Source: a bacterium
Lineage (GTDB): Bacteria; Pseudomonadota; Alphaproteobacteria; Caulobacterales; Hyphomonadaceae
Assembly: GCA_030824255.1 (NCBI GenBank)
Contig: JAVBYB010000070.1
Location: 1-8,770, forward strand
Length of the DNA: 8,770 nucleotides
Reading direction: 5' to 3'
Shown piece by piece: positions 5,591 through 8,770 of this stretch. The translations under genes and the position numbers were made by a program. Numbering within the stretch: the first letter of the stretch is position 1; each line of letters opens with the position of its first letter. The notes beneath the pieces are model-generated. The model saw only the letters and a list, made by a program, of their open reading frames with translations, was not told where the DNA came from and did not search any database.

Positions 5591-8485
5591 ATGGCTCAAT
5601 CGAGCAACCGGAAATCGTGGGCCCGGCTCGGGGCGGGGGTCTCCCTGCTTACGATGTCGTCTGCACTTGGCCTGGCCAGCCCAGCCTTGGCGCAGGACCA
5701 GACACAACCACCAGCAGCCGAAGAAAATGTGGTGGTGGTCACAGGCTTCCGCGAAAGCCTTGCGGCAGCGATCGAGGCGAAGCGCGAAGAGAACGCGATC
5801 GTTGATGTGATCACCGCGGAGGATATTGCGGACTTCCCCGATCTTAACCTGGCCGAGTCCCTTCAGCGGGTTCCCGGCGTGCAGATCGACAGAGATGGAG
5901 GCGAAGGCCGCACAATCAACGTGCGCGGCCTGTCTTCCGATTTCGTCCGTGTGCGTCTGAACGGTCTCGAAGCCCTTGCGACCACGGGCGGTCGCGACGG
6001 ACGGCAGAACCGCAACCGGGCCTTCGACTTCAACGTGTTCGCCTCCGAGCTGTTCAACTCCATCAAGGTATCGAAGTCGCAATCGGCCGAGACGGAAGAA
6101 GGTTCGCTCGGAGCCACGGTGGATCTCACCACGGCGCGGCCGTTCGACTATGACGGCTTTACCTTCGCCGGCGGCGCGCAGGTCTCCTACAACGATCTCG
6201 CGGAAAATTATGACCCGCGCTACACCATGCTGGTCTCCGACCGCTTCCTGGACGATCAACTCGGCGTGCTGTTCTCGCTGGCCTACGCCACGCGCAACAC
6301 TGTGGAAGAAGGCTCCAGTTCGGGCCGTTTCCGCATTCCGAGCGCCGATGGTTGCGCCGCGGCGCCGCCGAACACGGGCACGGTTGTGGGTGGAAACCGC
6401 TGCTACCAGACGGTTGCCGGCCCTATCACTACGCCCGGCGGCGTTCTGACGGGCGCGGCCGCTGCAACAGCAGCCAACAACGCTGCCCATCCTCGCATCC
6501 CGCGTTATGGCCGGATCAGCTATGACCGTGAACGCCTGGGTTCGACTTTCTCGGTGCAGTACCAGCCGTTTGAATCGACCACTTTCGGCTATGACCTGCT
6601 GTACGCAAACCTGACGGAAACCCGCCAGGAGGAATTCCTTGAGGCGATCAGCTTCGCGCGGGAAACGGCGGCGAGCGGCTTGCGGGCGACGGACCTGCTG
6701 ACTGGCACGGTTGATGACACCAACACGCTTGTGTCCGGTACGTTCAACGATGTGGACATTCGCGTCGAGCAGCGCCGTGACAATCTGGAGACCGAGTTCT
6801 TCCAGAACGTTGCGCGCGTCGATCACGAATTCTGGGACCAGCTGAAAGGCGAACTGATTGTCGGCCATACGCGGGCCGTACAGTACAACCCGAACCAGAC
6901 CACACTCTCGTTCGAACGCTATGACGTGGACGGGTATTCGTACGACTACTCGGACCCGAACCTGCCGCAGTTCAACTACGGCTTCGACGTCACGGATCCG
7001 AACAACTATGTATTCTCATCCTCGACGGCGCTGGGTGATGCCTCGCTGATCCGTCTGCGGCCCAACAAGGCGGTGAATACCTTCCTCTCGTTCGACGGCC
7101 GGCTGATCTATGAGCTGGATGATGTGTGGACGATCAAAGGCGGCCTGTCACAGAAGACGTTCGAGTTCATCGGCACGGAATCGCGGCGCACGACCGAAGC
7201 GCTTCCGGCCAGTGTTGTCGCGGCGCTGGTCGCCGGCGGGTACACGATCGACGATTACGCGACGAGCGTGACCGGGTTCGGCAAGAACCTCGATCTGCCG
7301 ACCGGCACGCCGACCACCTGGGTCGTGCCCTCCATCAACAAGCTGAACGAGATCATCGACTTCGAGTGCGATTGCGTGAATGCGTTCGGCGATTTCCGGA
7401 CCGATGCGATCAGCAGCCAGGGCGAGAACCGGTCTGCCGAGGAAAAGTCGACCGGCGTCTGGGTTCAGGGCGACTTCGCGTTCGATATGTGGGCGGTGCC
7501 GGTGCGCGGCAATCTTGGCGTGCGGTATGTCGAGACGGAATTGTCGTCGACTGGCTATGCCAACCTCGGCGCCGGGGCTGCCCCGCTAACGGTTGATCAC
7601 AGCTATGCTCACACGCTGCCGTCGGCGAATATCTCGTTCGAGCCGATCAGCGACCTGCTGGTGCGCTTTGCCGCGGCGAAGACAATAGCACGGCCCACCC
7701 TGCCCGCGCTGACGCCGGGCGGCACGATCGACGTGAACCCGCCGGGCTTCTCGATCAATGCGGGCAACCCCTTCCTTTCGCCTGTCGAGTCCACCAACCT
7801 CGACCTGTCGATCGAATGGTATCCCTATGACGAGGCGCTGTTTGCGATCGCCTTCTTCCAGAAGGACATCGACACGTTCGTGCAGCGGCTGCGCCAGCTG
7901 ATCCCGTACAACCAGACCGGCTATCCGGACGCGTTCCTGCCGGCGGGCGTCGCCAACACCGAGCTGTTCGACACGAACACCTTCGTCAACACGCCGGGCG
8001 GCGAACTTTCGGGCTTCGAGATCACGGCGCAGACGCCATTCGTCTTCCTGCCGGCGCCGTTCAACAATTTCGGCGGCCAGCTGAGCTATACCGACATCCA
8101 GAGCGACGTGTCCTACGTTCTCGCGGCGACGGTTGGCGCGGGCTTCGTCAACGCGCCGCTCACGGGCCAGTCGCCGAAATCGGTCAGCGCCACGCTCTAT
8201 TACGAGGAAGGCCCGTTTCAGGCGCGCTTGTCTGCCGTGTCGCGTGATGAGTATCTCACGCTGGTTCCGGCGCAGAGCGGCAACGATTTTGAAGGCAAGG
8301 CCGACGTGCTGAATGTCGACTTCTCGGCCTCGTATGAGTTGACCGACCAGTTCACGCTAACCTTCGAGGCGATCAACCTTACCGACCAGTTCGACGAGCG
8401 CTGGATCAATTCGGCCCGCCACAACAATCTCAACTACGAGCACACCGGACGCGAGTTCGTGTTCGGCGGGCGCTACAAGTTCTAG
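5591..8485 (+). CDS. TonB-dependent outer-membrane receptor, Xanthomonas/Caulobacter oligosaccharide type
   Basis: The protein is 964 residues. Such receptors import large or scarce ligands, here probably an oligosaccharide, through a 22-strand barrel opened by TonB/ExbBD. A signal peptide ends at SPALA before Gln35. The TonB-box-like ENVVVVTGF (about 45-53) comes next. The plug domain (about 55-180) has the family signature: SLAAAIEAKREENAIVDVI, AEDIADFPDLNLAESLQRVP, GVQIDRDGGEGRTINVRGL, and DFVRVRLNGLEA. The barrel follows, with a C-terminal GRYKF whose terminal Phe is the usual Bam recognition residue. Two cysteine pairs (CAAAP...NRCYQ near 255-275 and FECDC near 595) may form disulphides in surface loops. 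The gene has its own terminator and lies divergent from the TRAP operon with shared operators, which ties it to the same substrate. A siderophore ligand is less likely, because the plug signature belongs to the carbohydrate-associated group and the partner is a TRAP importer. The exact substrate cannot be read from sequence. Confidence 0.93.
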   Translation: MAQSSNRKSWARLGAGVSLLTMSSALGLASPALAQDQTQPPAAEENVVVVTGFRESLAAAIEAKREENAIVDVITAEDIADFPDLNLAESLQRVPGVQIDRDGGEGRTINVRGLSSDFVRVRLNGLEALATTGGRDGRQNRNRAFDFNVFASELFNSIKVSKSQSAETEEGSLGATVDLTTARPFDYDGFTFAGGAQVSYNDLAENYDPRYTMLVSDRFLDDQLGVLFSLAYATRNTVEEGSSSGRFRIPSADGCAAAPPNTGTVVGGNRCYQTVAGPITTPGGVLTGAAAATAANNAAHPRIPRYGRISYDRERLGSTFSVQYQPFESTTFGYDLLYANLTETRQEEFLEAISFARETAASGLRATDLLTGTVDDTNTLVSGTFNDVDIRVEQRRDNLETEFFQNVARVDHEFWDQLKGELIVGHTRAVQYNPNQTTLSFERYDVDGYSYDYSDPNLPQFNYGFDVTDPNNYVFSSSTALGDASLIRLRPNKAVNTFLSFDGRLIYELDDVWTIKGGLSQKTFEFIGTESRRTTEALPASVVAALVAGGYTIDDYATSVTGFGKNLDLPTGTPTTWVVPSINKLNEIIDFECDCVNAFGDFRTDAISSQGENRSAEEKSTGVWVQGDFAFDMWAVPVRGNLGVRYVETELSSTGYANLGAGAAPLTVDHSYAHTLPSANISFEPISDLLVRFAAAKTIARPTLPALTPGGTIDVNPPGFSINAGNPFLSPVESTNLDLSIEWYPYDEALFAIAFFQKDIDTFVQRLRQLIPYNQTGYPDAFLPAGVANTELFDTNTFVNTPGGELSGFEITAQTPFVFLPAPFNNFGGQLSYTDIQSDVSYVLAATVGAGFVNAPLTGQSPKSVSATLYYEEGPFQARLSAVSRDEYLTLVPAQSGNDFEGKADVLNVDFSASYELTDQFTLTFEAINLTDQFDERWINSARHNNLNYEHTGREFVFGGRYKF

Positions 8486-8493
8486 TCCGACGT

Positions 8494-8511
8494 CAGCCGC
8501 TTCGGCGGCTG
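8494..8511 (+). other. Small TTCG-loop hairpin after the receptor stop
   Basis: CAGCCGC and GCGGCTG form a perfect 7-bp stem closed by a TTCG tetraloop, nine bases after the receptor stop. No U-run follows, so it is probably not a terminator on its own. It may protect the mRNA 3' end upstream of the real terminator at 8540. Confidence 0.6.
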
Positions 8512-8539
8512 GCGATCTCTTCCCCAGAGACCTCACTTG

Positions 8540-8573
8540 CGCCGGCGCCTTCGGGCCGCCGGCGTTTGTTTTT
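8540..8573 (+). terminator. Intrinsic terminator of the receptor gene
   Basis: CGCCGGCG (8540-8547) pairs with CGCCGGCG (8557-8564). The stem is extended by CC/GG around a TTCG loop, with one bulged C at 8556. TTTGTTTTT (8565-8573) follows directly. The strong GC stem plus U-tract is a classical Rho-independent terminator, about 55 bases after the stop codon. Confidence 0.9.
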
Positions 8574-8770
8574 GGCGGAGAAATTGTAAACACAGCGTCG
8601 CCATCAGGCTGGCTGCCGCCGCCATCGCTTCGGGCGTTCGTCACTTGAATGAGTCCACCGGACCAACTCATCCGCGTCCCGGACCGTTCCTCACCTCCAG
8701 CTTCGCTGGGGCAGAAATCTGAGGCGCAGCTTTGGCTACTTTTTCAGGAGCGTGGGAACTCAGGCGGGGA
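8574..8770. other. Right-edge stretch with no recognised gene
   Basis: No frame here looks like a protein of known type. On the minus strand a frame is open from the edge to a TGA at 8668-8670, giving 33 residues ending in RNGPGRG. It could be the tail of a convergent gene or just noise. A CCAGC-TTC-GCTGG hairpin (8697-8709) and the repeated GGACC words around 8659-8690 look like degenerate intergenic repeats. Sequence beyond the edge is needed to decide. Confidence 0.35.

Noticed and set aside
5465..6868. 467-codon open frame on the minus strand opposite the receptor
   Set aside because: It is the antisense of a clearly coding TonB receptor, has no family resemblance and would span the control region.
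8668..8769. 33-residue open minus-strand end, a possible tail of a convergent gene
   Set aside because: It is too short and has no recognisable family. It lies in sequence that looks like degenerate intergenic repeats, so it is kept only as a remark.
1..8770. CRISPR arrays, tRNA or rRNA genes, insertion sequences, toxin-antitoxin or defence genes
   Set aside because: No regularly spaced repeats, tRNA-like cloverleaf, transposase motif or terminal inverted repeat was found by eye on either strand.

Overview
The window looks like a carbohydrate or acidic-sugar uptake locus from a GC-rich alphaproteobacterium, most likely of the Caulobacterales/Hyphomonadaceae type. That placement is an inference. 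It rests on the high GC content, on a large TonB-dependent receptor of the Xanthomonas/Caulobacter oligosaccharide type (TIGR01782-like) and on the alphaproteobacterial flavour of the other proteins.

Layout. Positions 1-752 (minus strand, cut by the left edge) encode the N-terminus of an Mfd-like (transcription-repair coupling factor) protein. A gene-free gap of about 300 bp follows. From 5216 down to 1054 a compact minus-strand operon runs DctP-type TRAP binding lipoprotein, DctQ small membrane subunit, DctM large permease, then an exported two-domain protein joining a cupin to an alpha/beta-hydrolase esterase. The junctions are a 4-base overlap, a 1-base overlap and a 7-base gap. The 374-bp region 5217-5590 is a divergent control region. 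The plus-strand gene 5591-8485 is a 964-residue TonB-dependent outer-membrane receptor, ending at a strong intrinsic terminator (8540-8573). The last 200 bases hold no convincing gene.

How the parts could work together. The receptor would bring an oligomer or decorated sugar across the outer membrane. The exported esterase-like protein could remove acyl groups in the periplasm. The DctP lipoprotein would capture a carboxylated product, and DctQM would import it with a sodium or proton gradient. The DctP sequence carries a GAENNWPSY-type segment that I associate with uronate-binding TRAP proteins, so an acetylated, uronate-containing glycan is a reasonable but unproven guess. No polysaccharide lyase, isomerase, kinase or regulator lies in the window.

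The most notable non-coding signal is the divergent control region. It carries three near-identical copies of an ACCGGT-centred operator (core 14-mer GGTAACCGGTGTCA), with centres 147 and 31 bp apart, close to whole numbers of helical turns. The outer two copies sit inside the spacers of plausible promoters for the two divergent units. A perfect 12-bp palindrome, GCTATCGATAGC, covers the predicted -10 of the receptor promoter. This suggests LacI-family repression with DNA looping, and possibly a second regulator, with both regulator genes outside the window.
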